Positions 33,763 through 44,599 of a stretch of 64,000 nt of DNA are shown here, in pieces (the stretch's first letter is position 1; each line of letters starts with the position of its first letter). Under the pieces are notes generated by a model. The model saw only the letters and a program-made list of their open reading frames with translations. It had not been told where the DNA came from and ran no database searches. Origin of the DNA: Entamoeba invadens IP1 (taxonomy: Eukaryota; Evosea; Mastigamoebida; Endamoebidae). The stretch covers positions 435,309-499,308 of the forward strand of contig NW_004191832.1 in assembly GCF_000330505.1 (NCBI RefSeq), written 5' to 3'. The translations under genes and the position numbers were made by a program.

Positions 33763-35504
33763 ATGCAAATTAAAGTTGCAACTTTAAATAAAACAATTAT
33801 TGAGATTCCTTATGGAGCAAATATTTTTCTGAAATAGAAGGATTTAATTTTCCAAATGGTATTTTAAATAAAGTTTTACCCAATGTTGGAGGAACTCATT
33901 TTGCGATAGTTTCCAAATATCCTTCAATTATATGTTCTCCTAAAATCGGAATGTTAGAATCTAAAATGAAACAACATAGAGGTCTTCTTTTTGTTAAAGA
34001 AGGTTCTAACGATAAAGAAACGATATGTGATTAATCATATTGTAATCCTAATCCCAAAATATTAGTAACATATGATTCTTTCTATAAATTAATTGAAAAT
34101 ATTCTAAATATAAACAGATTTAGAATAATTGTAGATGAATTTCAATTTATTCTATCTGATTCTTCTTTTAAATTAAATACATTAACGAGATCCTTAAATG
34201 CATTATCTGGTTTACAACGTGTTACTTACTTATCTGCCACTCTAATTCCTGATAAATATATCGAACTATTACCACAATTATCAAATTTACCTTATTATGA
34301 ATTTAAATGGATTAATAACGAATCAGCACTTTGTGCCTCAGATTGAAGTATCGTCCCAGAAACAATATATTTTGAAGAGAAGCTCATGCCGAAGGCTGAC
34401 CATTCTGAAAACATGTCTTATAATTTTGCGACAAATACAAACGATTATATTATTAAATTTAAAAAATCAAACAATCCTCTTGAGTATAAAATTAATTATT
34501 TAAAAACATGTAAATCTGGTATTTAAGAAAAGAAAAATGGAATTGAAGCTAAAGAAATAGTTTTATTTATCAATTCTATCAGTTCTATTCTTAAAATGTG
34601 TTATAAATCAGGATTAGATAAAAATGATGTTAATATTTTAATTAGTAATAATATTGATAATGTTAATAAGATTAATAATTTTAATAAGAAATATAATACT
34701 AATTATGAAATAGGAAGTCTGAAAATAGATGAAATAATAGATGATACTGAACATTTGGATTATTTTGGAAGAGTTGTAAACACCAATTATAAAAATGCTT
34801 ATGCTAAAAATAATAAACGATTTACATTTTGTACTAAGGCTTATTCAGCTGGTTGTGATTTTTATAGTACTTGTGCTAAAACATTTGTTATTAATAATGT
34901 TAAATCCAATATCATGTTTGATATTTCAACTGAATTATTACAAATTATTGGAAGACAACATTTAGATTGCAATCCTCATAAAAATGAATTGACATTTATT
35001 TACACAACATCTTTAACAGAAAAGAAAGATAATTTAAACAAGGATTTGATTAAAGCCGAGAAGTTTATTGAAAATTACAATAGATTAGATTTGGAAGTTA
35101 AAGAAGATATTAATAAAGAAATCATGTCAAAGATTAGTCAAAATGCATATCGAGAAGAACATGATATATTTAAAAATTATATTTATTTGGATAATGAAAT
35201 ATTTAAATTAAATAATTTAGCAATTTGTTGTTATAAATTAAATAAAGAAATGTTAGAAAAAATGTATAAATCTAAAACTGAAGTTGATAATAATATTAAT
35301 AATATATTTGAAAATCATGAAGAAGATAAATTCAAATTAATAAATACTCGTGTAACATATATAAATTATGCTGAATTATACATTAATTTAATTAAAGATC
35401 CAATTAAGAACAAATTTGATTTAGAAATTATTAACAATACATATCCATCTATAAAACAATATTATGAAAAATTAGGAGAAGATAAAATGAAAGCTTTGAA
35501 TTAA
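33763..35504 (+). pseudogene. SF2 (DEAD-like) helicase of element 2, broken
   Basis: Coding begins at ATG 33763 and shifts frame at about 33825. It then shows VLPNVGGTHFAIV (Walker A-like), ILVTYDSFYKLI, RIIVDEFQFILSD (motif II, DEFQ), RVTYLSATLIPD (motif III, SAT), and, in the C-terminal lobe (34596-35504), FCTKAYSAGCDFY and LLQIIGRQHLDCNPH (motif VI). Stops at 34032-34034 (TAA) and 34524-34526 (TAA) and a shift near 34330 break it. DEFQ-type SF2 helicases occur in phages, virophage-like elements and large DNA viruses, where they unwind DNA for replication. The element is probably dead. Confidence 0.7.
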
Positions 35505-35516
35505 AAAGAATGTAAA

Positions 35517-35762
35517 ATGAAAAAGGAAGTATTATATAATAATATAATTTCAAATAATGCTGAAGATTTAATTAAACAAAGAATTACTAAAGATAATACA
35601 GTTAAAGAAGCGAAAGATATATTACAAGAAATATATTTAGAATTAAATATTAATAAGACAGCTAAAACAACGGTTATTGTCAAATTGTTACCTAATAATT
35701 ATAAAATTACTAAGAAAAGAATTAACAAAATTCCAACAAATATGTTAATATGTTTTACATAA
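35517..35762 (+). pseudogene. Element-2 small ORF, unknown
   Basis: 81 codons starting 12 bases after the helicase stop, so co-transcription is likely. Helical and Lys/Asn/Ile-rich. The C-terminal part (KLLPNNYKITKKRINKI) may be out of its original frame. No family recognised. Confidence 0.4.
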
Positions 35763-35942
35763 TACTTGCATTTAGCATAATATTGACATATATGTCCCAT
35801 TAAGTTGAAATCATGTTAAGTTTAATATTAAACATAGTTTATACATATTTTTAACATGTTATACATATAATTCCCACACATATTCCACATATATCCCTGA
35901 TATATCCCGGTATGTTATTTTTGGTATTTTTATGTCTTATAA

Positions 35943-36603
35943 ATGGACTTATTAAATAACATGAATAAATATTTCTCTACAAAGAACTCATCTGATTCGT
36001 TGAGCTTTGCTGCATCTGAGACGCCACTACGTGTTCCGACTTCGTTGTTAAAACAAAAGGTTGAAGAGAGTAAAAATAAAGATGATGAAGTAGATGAAGT
36101 AACAAATAATAAAACCCAAAATCATATACAAGAAAGAGATAAAAATAACCAAAATTATAACATGGATGAATTTGAGGAATTAAGAAGATGTATTAAAGAA
36201 ATAAACAGATATATCGACAAACATCCTGATGTGAATAATAACGACACTAAAGATTTGAATGCTAGTATTTACATTAAGGGTTATGTATTTTGTAAAAATA
36301 AAGGTAAACTAGAAATTATTAAAAAGAGAGTAAGAATAGGTGAAAAACGTTTTACCAATGTATTCACGACACAAGTTAACGACGTAATAAGGAGTAAAAT
36401 TTAACAACATAGTCGGAGTAAAACTACATGAAATTGAAGAAATAAAAGCTAAAAATAAAGAATTAATAGAACGTTTTAATAAATTAGAATATAATACTGA
36501 AAGAGTTATTAAAGGATTTGTAATTCCATTATTACAATATTATATACAATCTAACAAGTTTTCAGATGATGATGTAGATAAAAATATTAAACATTATAAT
36601 TAA
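35943..36603 (+). pseudogene. Element-2 ORF, Ser/Lys-rich protein, frameshifted
   Basis: ATG 35943 opens 153 codons: a polar, acidic first half, then ELRRCIKEINRYIDKHP and KGYVFCKNKGKLEIIKKR. After the stop near 36402 another frame continues with a coiled coil (HEIEEIKAKNKELIERFNK) and ends at 36601-36603. Family unknown. Its stop codon overlaps the stop of the convergent gene by two bases. Confidence 0.45.
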
Positions 36604-37024
36604 TCTTTCTTAATCCATTCAGCTATTGTTTTATCAAATGGATTATCAAATAAACTAGTACTAAATGAAATTGTTTTAGTTTTCATAATTCGCTTTGGTT
36701 TATTTTTATCTTTTGGAATAATTTCATAAAGCTCGCATTTAACTTTAATTTTATAAGCGTTCCATGTTTTATTATTTTTAGCACAACTTGGTTTATACTT
36801 CTTAAACCAGTTGGTTTTAAGATAAATATTTCTTTGGATACTTCATTATAATATAAATCTTCATCATGACCATTTATTTTAATAATATGTTTACAAGTAG
36901 TTAGAATTTTATTTTTAAAATGAGATATTAAATCATTTCCAGTTTCAAGTACAATATTGTTTGAATCATCATATATGACTTTACAAGTCTGAGAAACTTC
37001 GTTCTGTACAACTTTGGTTTGCAT
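36600..37024 (-). pseudogene. Element-2 leftward ORF, frameshifted
   Basis: ATG 37022-37024 opens MQTKVVQNEVSQTCKVIYDD, followed by CKHIIKINGHDEDLYYNEV. Shifts near 36800 and 36720 lead into frames ending FDNPFDKTIAEWIKKD at 36600. It starts 37 bases inside the right terminal repeat, mirroring element 1. No family recognised. Confidence 0.45.
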
Positions 37025-37060
37025 TTTTATAAAATAAAAAATAATAAAAGTACAAAAAGC

Positions 37061-37345
37061 GTTCCTAAAATAATTTTAATCTCAAATTGGGTTATAAATA
37101 GCCGTATTATTTTTTTCAATAGTTACCCTGTTTTTTTTTCAAGCAGGAGTTTTATTTATTAATATATATAAAGTAGAAAAAAAGTACGAAGGATGAGAGC
37201 GTTGAAAACGCGAACCTGGAGTACTTTAATAACTGATAATTATGTTGGCGAAAGGGGGTGGAACCAAGCGGAGCCCCCTCAACGAGGTTGACCTGACCGG
37301 AGGGAAAGGTCCCGAGTGACGAGTCAACATGATTTTCATACTACT
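37061..37345. repeat. Right terminal repeat of element 2, 285 bp, uninterrupted
   Basis: Reads, as reverse complement, AGTAGTATGAAAATCATG, the GC-rich island, ATTAAAGTACTCCAGG, and on to TTTTAGGAAC. This intact arm shows that the two left-hand pieces were once joined. Confidence 0.9.
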
Positions 37346-37846
37346 CTGTTATTCTAAAAGTCAAGAAAAAAATATTAAATTGTCTATCAAAAAACACGAT
37401 TAAACAATATTAATATTCAGAATATAGTTGTAATCAAACAAAAAATGAATAAACAATTGAATTCCAAATTTTATACAACTTTTACAATCATAAAAAATTT
37501 TTGATGTAAAAATAAAAAAAAATGATAAACAATAACATATTTATTGTTATAATTATTATTTTGATATTTTAACAAACAAGTAACACAACAAAAAAGTTCT
37601 AAGGAAGTATTTTTTAAATTCAATTCAACACTCATTTTATTTAAAAATCAATTTTATTTTATTTTTAGAGCAAATTGACATATGTATATTATTTTTAGTT
37701 GGATAATGTTGAAATTTATTATATAGAGATTGCAATTTTGTTGAGTGTTTGTTTTTGTTGAAAATAATTATTATTTATTACATTTTTATGTTTTATAATT
37801 ATAAATCTTTTTATAAACAATTGATTTCTTTGATTTAACCATTCTA
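37346..37846. other. AT-rich intergenic stretch
   Basis: No gene seen between the Polinton-like element and the Mutator-like MITE. Confidence 0.5.
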
Positions 37847-37856
37847 TGATAATATT

Positions 37857-38295
37857 GGGGCAGACCTTTCCCACCTTCACCCCGTTTACCAAAATAAAAT
37901 ATTTGCCGCGAGTGTTTTTTGAAGGGAGTCCACTTTTCAGCCACTGTTTGTGCGTCCCCATGTCACCCACTTTCCCTGTCAGTACTGTGTGGACGCGGAT
38001 GTGATTCCCCCCCGCAAGCGGGGGTCAGGGGGGATCCGCGCCAAGGGAGGACTTGGAAAGTGGGTGAAACGGTGCACAAACAGACTGTTTAAGTGTGTCT
38101 TCAGAGCCTTCTTTTCAATGCTCCGTCTCACTTAGTTTCCACTAACTCTAGGTGAATTTTCGGCATTTCTTGAATTCGGGAACCAGACCTAATATTATCG
38201 AAAACGCCCACTTACTATAATTATAATTATAAAATTATAAAATATAGTAAATAAATTCTATATTTAGACGGGGTGAGGGTGAAAAAGGTCTGCCC
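37857..38295. mobile_element. Mutator-like MITE, 439 bp, 10-bp target duplication
   Basis: The ends are inverted repeats of about 38 bases (left begins GGGGCAGACCTTTCCC; right ends GGTCTGCCC). TGATAATATT is present immediately before (37847-37856) and after (38296-38305). A 9-11 bp duplication and G-rich terminus are typical of Mutator/MULE elements. The middle is a GC-rich island (37920-38110) with a second inverted pair (CACCCACTTTCC / GGAAAGTGGGTG). It is non-coding, so mobilisation would need a MULE transposase elsewhere. Confidence 0.8.
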
Positions 38296-38400
38296 TGATA
38301 ATATTATTTAATTACACAATTTTCTTGTTTTAAATTGTTAATTATTTTTACTCAAAAGGAAAGGAAATAACAAAAAAACAAGTAATTTTAAATAAAGATA

Positions 38401-40612
38401 CAGTCATTATTCGATATAAGGGAATACCATGTACCAATGTTATTCGATATAAGGGAAAAAATGAGGAATTGTATAATTAACAAATAAATACCTCGGTTTG
38501 TTTTTTGTCACAAAAATATTTTTTTTTATTTTTAATTTTTTTTTAACCAAAATAAACACTTTGCCTATGTCTTGAAAACAATTGGCAATTATTTTTATCT
38601 TAAATGAATAATAAATTTTATAATATATCAAAAAAACAAAGACAAATATATTAACACAATTAACATAATAAATAAAACTTTTGTATCTAACTTTGTTTCG
38701 ACTTAAAACTTCAAATAAATCTGTTAAATCATTAAGTTTTAATGCAATCCAAACGTGTTAAAACGAGAACATCATTGATGTTACAAGACAAAATAAAAAT
38801 TATTGAATTAATTGATCTTTATCAAAATACACAGAAAGTAATCGAAGTTGTAAGACAACAACTAAAAATAGTAATTTCTCCAAAGCAAGTTTATCATTTG
38901 CGTTCAATTTCTAAAGAAACATTGATAAACTTTCCATCCTCGTATAAACGAATAAGAAAACCACAGAACCCGGAACTTGAGGAAGCAATGATCAATTGGT
39001 TTCATGAAGTTCGTGAAGCGGGAATACCAATTGATTATTTTATGTTGGTTTCCCAAGCCAGATGTTTTATTCAAGAACACTCAGATACTATTCACCAAGG
39101 TGCTTCTATTGGATGGGCCCAAAATTTTTGCAAGAGAAACAATTTTAAAATGTACAAAACTCATGGAGAAGCGGCTTCTGTAGATTTGGTAAAGGTTCGT
39201 CCTCTTTTCGAAGAACTGTTAAAGGTTGTTAATGAGTTCCCCAAAGAAGATGTATACAACGCCGATGAAACTGGTTTGTATTATATGGCTTTGCCCGAAA
39301 GGACACTTGATGATTCACAGAAGAGTGGTTATAAAGTGTCAAAAGCTCGTATTTCTTTAATGATTTGTACTTCTCTCGTGGGAGAGAAAAGACCTCTTTT
39401 GGTTATCGGACCAACAAAAAACCCAAGATGGTTTAAAGACCCTCACCTTACTATCTTTAAAACAATATACATCAACCAGAAAAAATCATGGATGACCACT
39501 TATATCTTTCATTATTGGTTGAAATCCTGGGATGACGAAATTGATCGCTTAACTCCAAATAGAACTATTCTTTTAATAGTTGACAATTGTCCCAGCCACA
39601 CTTTGACGTTGAAAACAAATAACGAACTTTTTGATCTTGACGAGAGATACGAGTTTAAAGGCAAGGATCAAAAGAATTGTTTCGTATATGAACTCACTGG
39701 TTTGAGGCATATAGTTCTCACTTTCCTTCCTGAAAATTCAACATCCAAATATCAACCAGATGATGCCGGTATAATTATGTCTTTTAAGAGGCATTACCAT
39801 CGCCTTTTTATGGATGTTGTATTAAGTTCGGTAAACCTCAAGAGAATGTTGCCTACTTTCACAGTTGGTAACGCAATTGAGATTTGTGTAAATGCTTGGG
39901 ATAAAGTGACTAAGATGACAATAACCAATTGTTGGGAACACGCTGGGTTTCGCAATTGCTTTGAAGACTATGACGAAATTATTGATCCTCATTATGACTG
40001 GGAATTTGAAGGAGAAAATATACCCGCTTCAATGACGAATGAAGAGTATAACAACGACACGAATACTTTGTTAAAAATAAACGAAAAAGAAGTTGAAGAT
40101 ATCAAAGAAAATATTGAGACGCTTATTGTCCAAAAAGAGCAAATAGATAAAACAATTTTTGAATTACAAAAAAGATTACATAATATTGAACCTGAAAATG
40201 AAGACATTCCTGTAAATGTTAATGAACGGAATGAATCGTAGTTGTCAAGGAAAGTATTCTTTTTGAAAGAATGCAAATACATTCATTGTATTATTTCTAA
40301 ATAAAATTTACTTGTTTATCTATTTTTATTATAAATTTATTATTTTGTTTATTTTAATAAAAATGTTTAATTAAAAATATAATAAAACATGGTTTTTATA
40401 TTATTTTATTTGACTTTTTAACTTAGTGACAAATTAATCCAATTATTACCATTTTAAGTTTTTATAATGAAATAACCAACAAAAAGCAAACACATAAATA
40501 TCTTTTTTTTATTTTTTTTTTCTATTATTCGATATAAGGGCTTCCTCTTATTTTTCTCTCTTATATCGAATAAATCCTTATATCAAATAACCCTTATATC
40601 GAATAATGACTG
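38401..40612. mobile_element. Complete pogo/Tigger-type Tc1-mariner element, 2.2 kb
   Basis: The terminal inverted repeats are CAGTCATTATTCGATATAAG (38401-38420 and the complement ending at 40612), with a TA on each side (38399-38400, 40613-40614). The TTATTCGATATAAGGG unit recurs as subterminal copies: once more at the left end (about 38439) and three more times, in both orientations, at 40524-40595. It contains one intact transposase gene. Every part expected of an autonomous element is present. Confidence 0.92.
38742..40241 (+). CDS. Pogo/Tigger-like transposase, 499 aa, intact
   Basis: The N-terminal helix-turn-helix (LMLQDKIKIIELIDLYQNTQ) is followed by a CENP-B-like DNA-binding part (WFHEVREAGIPIDYFMLVSQ, GWAQNFCKRNNF). 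The DDE_1 catalytic core has Asp 1 in VYNADETGLYYMALP (about residue 178), Asp 2 in ILLIVDNCPSH (about 284), and the third acidic residue in TSKYQPDDAGIIMSFKRHYH (about 347). The C terminus is an acidic coiled coil. Such enzymes cut and paste DNA at TA sites using the terminal repeats described for the surrounding element. No frame damage, so it is potentially active. Confidence 0.92.
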   Translation: MQSKRVKTRTSLMLQDKIKIIELIDLYQNTQKVIEVVRQQLKIVISPKQVYHLRSISKETLINFPSSYKRIRKPQNPELEEAMINWFHEVREAGIPIDYFMLVSQARCFIQEHSDTIHQGASIGWAQNFCKRNNFKMYKTHGEAASVDLVKVRPLFEELLKVVNEFPKEDVYNADETGLYYMALPERTLDDSQKSGYKVSKARISLMICTSLVGEKRPLLVIGPTKNPRWFKDPHLTIFKTIYINQKKSWMTTYIFHYWLKSWDDEIDRLTPNRTILLIVDNCPSHTLTLKTNNELFDLDERYEFKGKDQKNCFVYELTGLRHIVLTFLPENSTSKYQPDDAGIIMSFKRHYHRLFMDVVLSSVNLKRMLPTFTVGNAIEICVNAWDKVTKMTITNCWEHAGFRNCFEDYDEIIDPHYDWEFEGENIPASMTNEEYNNDTNTLLKINEKEVEDIKENIETLIVQKEQIDKTIFELQKRLHNIEPENEDIPVNVNERNES

Positions 40613-42121
40613 TATATGTTTTTAACTTCTTTTGTTGAATTATATTTTTTATAAAATATAAACTCTGACCATAATTTTTGAAAAGTATTTTTTATATTGT
40701 TTTTTAATTAATCGTGTTTTTAATAGTCCATTAATTTTTTATCAATTTCTCTTCAAATATTATTAAGTTTATAATATTTATGTTCAATCACTCTATTACA
40801 TAACACCAAAAAAAACCAGTAGTTTTTGTGTTTTGTCGGCAACGGCATTTAAGTTATTGACCATCTTGTGAATTTCTATAATTATTTTAAAACTAGAACA
40901 AGAGTCACAAAAATGGTCTGGTATATGTGAAATTTTTTTTCAACACAATTCAAGTTGAATTCAAGTTAGTTTAATAACATTGTGTATTAACTTCACTACT
41001 ATCTGGTATTACTACTTCAACTAGTTTTGTTTTAAATAAGCACTATTTCCAGTTCATTAAAAAATTTTAAAAAAGGTCGTTTTTTTCAAGTTCGGCACAA
41101 TTTTCAAAAATGAATTTGGCATCACAGTCTTGATTCACTATCACTTTGACTTTTTTCATGTTTTACACAACCGAAATGCGTTATTTCAAATTATTTTGAC
41201 AGAAGACAAAATTTCAGTTTTGTTTGACAACTGAAATTGAAATCATTGAAACAGCATAAACAATTTCAATGATTATCAGTGACTTTGATATAATTTGGAT
41301 GCTTCTTATTTTAAAAGTAAAGACAATCAATTATTTGTGAAATAACTTTCTCTTTGGTTTATTATTTTTAACTTTTGATAAAATATAATGGACGTTTTTG
41401 CACACTTTAAATTTTGTGTTTTTTTCTTTTTTACTCCTTATTAGAAACAAATCAGAGAAAGGTATTAGGTTCGACATGGATTATTGTGTTGTAGTACGTA
41501 TATGATTTTTAGTCAGAATGAATTTAAATAATGGTTCATATTATGGGCTTATTCGAACTGGGTCGATACAAAAAATTCAATAATAAACTCACGTTTTTTA
41601 CAAACAAAAATAATTAAAAAATATTCCACTGAAGCGAGAAAATATTTTGCAATAATAATTAACTTATTAATTAAATATTTGTTAAAATATAAGTAATAAT
41701 CAAAAATTATATTTTAGTCAGAAAAATTTATTTATTATTAATTACCTTAAACACAAAGTCTAAAAACGACGTGAATAAGTTTAACATATAATACTAAGGC
41801 ACTTAAATACATTTTAATAATAGTTTTTTTAATTACAATGTTAAAACTATTATTTTTACTTCTTAGAATTAATTTGTCTATGTTTTTTTGGTCAATTGTA
41901 ACTATAAGTGCATGTCACAACAATACACTACAAATATTTTGTGTTTGTATTTTACAAATTTGAATTTTTAGATTTTTATTTGTACATTAAAATTTGTTGT
42001 TTTACAAAGGTGAAGTTTTTAATTTTAGCATTAAACATAAATACTTTCTTAACTGATGGTAACTATTGCATTCATTGCAATTCCTATCAACCGAACAACT
42101 CGAAAGTGTTATATCGAGACA
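40613..42121. other. Intergenic stretch with a minus-strand coding relic
   Basis: On the minus strand between about 41170 and 40830 short coding-like stretches survive (VIVNQDCDAKFIFENCAELE; HIPDHFCDSCSSFKIIIEIH; NNLNAVADKTQKLLVFFGV), separated by stops. Family not recognised. The rest is AT-rich with no gene seen. Confidence 0.3.
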
Positions 42122-42440
42122 TTAGTATTTGTTTTCATTAACCAATAAGCTGTTATATTTTTCGCACTTGAAACAAAGACAAATTGATTTTTCACACTTA
42201 CCAATAGTACTGCATTTGAAACACCTATTTATTTCCAAAAAGTATCTCAACAAATGTGTTGCCAGTTGACTGACTCGAAAACTTTCTACATGTTTGTGTT
42301 GTCCTGTTCCAAAACATATATTGTACACCCACCAAAAAACCTATTCAAACACTTGAAACACTTGTCAATTTTAAGTGAGCATGCTGTGTTTCCTTTTATC
42401 AATTTGCATTAGTTGCGGTTGTGATCTATGTGTTGATAAA
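42122..42440 (-). pseudogene. Cys-rich (CxxC) receptor fragment, decayed
   Basis: The minus-strand frame reads RCFKCSTIGKCEKSICLCF then KCEKYNSLLVNENKY, with further Cys-rich scraps upstream. The CxxC spacing is that of the ectodomains of Entamoeba transmembrane kinases and Igl proteins. A plus-strand kinase relic lies next to it, so this locus once held more than one receptor-type gene. Confidence 0.4.
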
Positions 42441-42569
42441 ACTCATGCTTAGCACTCTGTACAATGTTCATTTTTACACAAAATATTACGTTTTAACTGA
42501 TGCTATAATTGTGACAATTTAAAAAAAAATCAATAGAATTTGAGGTTTTTTAGCGCTAAATTACTCATG

Positions 42570-43330
42570 AATTGAAGATAATATCGTGTTGGTTTCGGCT
42601 AGTTTAAAGAAAGGGATAAAGTCCCAACTTTACAATATAAAAAATGATGAGAAGGAGATCAAGACTGCATTTGACCCAGACAAGTCGATTGATAAGGAAA
42701 AATAATGAATATTTGTTTGGTGTAATTTATTAAGGGAAATTAAGAGGTATAGAAGTTGCCATTAATAAGATGAAAGAGTTTAGAAATGATAAAATAAAAG
42801 TCGACTAATTCAAGAAGAAAGTAGCTAAATCAAACAAATTTAAAATGAATTTGTCTACTATTATAGTGTTGTGTTTATACCTAACAAAATATCTACAGTC
42901 AACTAATTGCGACCTGTGGTTATTAAAACGATTTGATAAAACAAAAAAGGCTAAAATAGTCGTGGATAAGTATTACATTAAGTCAATATATGATGCCGCA
43001 AATGGGTTACTCTATTTTAACACAGCGGGATATTGTACAATGAGATATCAAGTCTGATGATATCTTGATGTTTTCATTTAAAAAGCAATTGATACAAATG
43101 CTAAATTGACTGATTTTGGGTCATCACAAAATGTCAATGTGTTGATTAAGAACATAATATTCACAAAGGGAGTTGTTACTCCAAAATATATGTCGCCTGA
43201 AGTGCTTAATCAAATAAAACAAGAAAAGTTCTGATAATTATTCCTTTGTTGTTATCATAGATGAGTGCTTTTAACGAAAGCATATTTACAAGCCAAGAAT
43301 TAACACAACCCTACAAATTTGCATACTATA
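42570..43330 (+). pseudogene. Receptor-type protein kinase, decayed
   Basis: The plus strand retains a glycine-loop remnant and FGVIY, the ATP-lysine region RGIEVAINKMKEFRNDKIKVD, and, after a coding gap, NAKLTDFGSSQNVNVL with the activation segment FTKGVVTPKYMSPEVLNQ. These match the intact kinase at 48822-50897 motif for motif (LTDFGSSRNVN, GTPTYMAPEILK). The HRD loop is lost and several stops are present, so it is inactive. Confidence 0.7.
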
Positions 43331-44599
43331 TATCTACCGGACGTCTTTCATCACGATGTAAATATATTACAAACTATGATTATGAAATTATCAAAAAAGA
43401 TTTTGGGGAATATTCCAAGTAAAATAATACAAATAACAAGAATTGCTAACACATTGAAAGAGTATTAAAAACTTTTGTTAATGATTAATTTAAAACATGG
43501 TATATCCGAAAAAAATATAATCACAACTCTAAACAACATTATTAAATGGTTTGTTGTACTATTTTCGATTTATTTTCAGTAAAAAAAACGAAAAAGTCGC
43601 ACCACTAATTTAAAGACTTCTCTTTTTAAGTTCATTTTTAAGATCCGTTGTTACCCATCGACACAATCTCCGCTCCCATAACAGCTGTAAAGACCTCTCG
43701 ATGGACTTATGAGTTCAAATGACGTTCTCGCGCTTTGACCAATAAGTTTTCATTTCTGTCTTCATTTCAGGAAACCCTAGTTGTCCATTGAGGTACTTAG
43801 TGTGAAGAAAGTCATTTGTGAATTAGTCGAACTGGCTTTTCACAATTTGTTCTTTTTGTCCAATATTTCAGATAAAGTAACAAGAAGAGTTTAACCTTTT
43901 AGACACCTTTTTTCTTCTATGTGGCACTGACCAGGCGTTTAAGATTGTCGAGCAAATCAACGTTTTTGGAGTGATTTTGTTGTTTTTTAAGTGGTTGAAT
44001 ATTTCAAAAACTTTCCTTTTGGTTCTAAAGTATAATCTATGAAACAGAAATTTACAATCAAAATACTTTCTTTCAGTGCTTTTGGTTATTTAGAACAGAA
44101 GATGGACCCGATAGTTTGGATGATGGTGATGACTATATCGATTTCTTTTCATTTGTTGCCTTCAAACAGTGTCAAAAATAAAGGTATTGTTGATGGTGCA
44201 AAATTTGTAAGACCCACACACTAAGATGTAATTGCTGATTGTAAGTTCTTCACTTTATAATGCCTGTAATAAACTCCCATAGACACCAATACTCTTATTC
44301 CAACACAAAGTAGTTATAAAAGAATGTTCAAAAAATGATCGAGTGTATCTTTCATTTTTACACTTTTTGAAGAGTGGAGTTCACTTTTCGAAAGTTGGTC
44401 ACATACATCTTCGGGTATTGCTTAAAACGACTTGTCCCTGTTTGTGTGATCGACTCAAGAGAACTCAAGTAAGATGATTAAATGACAACAAACACCCTTT
44501 TGGATTCCAACATCAGGCATCCCATGTTTAATTTTAAAATTTTTTTGGTTTGTTTTATTATGTTAAAAAATAATAAGTTCATTGAATTAACGTACTATT
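43331..44599. other. Intergenic stretch
   Basis: 43590-43990 is less AT-rich than its surroundings and probably contains an old gene remnant on the minus strand, but stops are frequent and I cannot identify it. No other feature seen. Confidence 0.3.

Larger units (their letters stand above)
28327..37345. mobile_element. Second Polinton-like element, split by a nested transposon
   Basis: The right terminal repeat (37061-37345) is continuous. The left one is in two pieces, 28327-28448 and 33573-33726, separated by a 5.1 kb transposon. Both ends begin AGTAGTAT, as in element 1, and share a GC-rich island (CTCGTCACTCGGGACC ... CCACCCCCTTTCGCC) and then TACTCCAGGTTCGCGTTTTC. Without the insertion the element is about 3.9 kb, the same size as element 1. 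It carries an SF2 helicase and two or three small genes rightward and one leftward, all with frameshifts or stops. I see no clear target duplication at its outer ends. Confidence 0.7.

Noticed and set aside
33568..37229. Element 2 as an independent 3.65 kb insertion starting at TACTCC with a CTTTAA-type duplication
   Set aside because: An imperfect 6-bp duplication can be drawn, but the right terminal repeat runs straight through this point to AGTAGTAT, and a transposon inserted in the left repeat explains all pieces with a cleaner TTAAA duplication.
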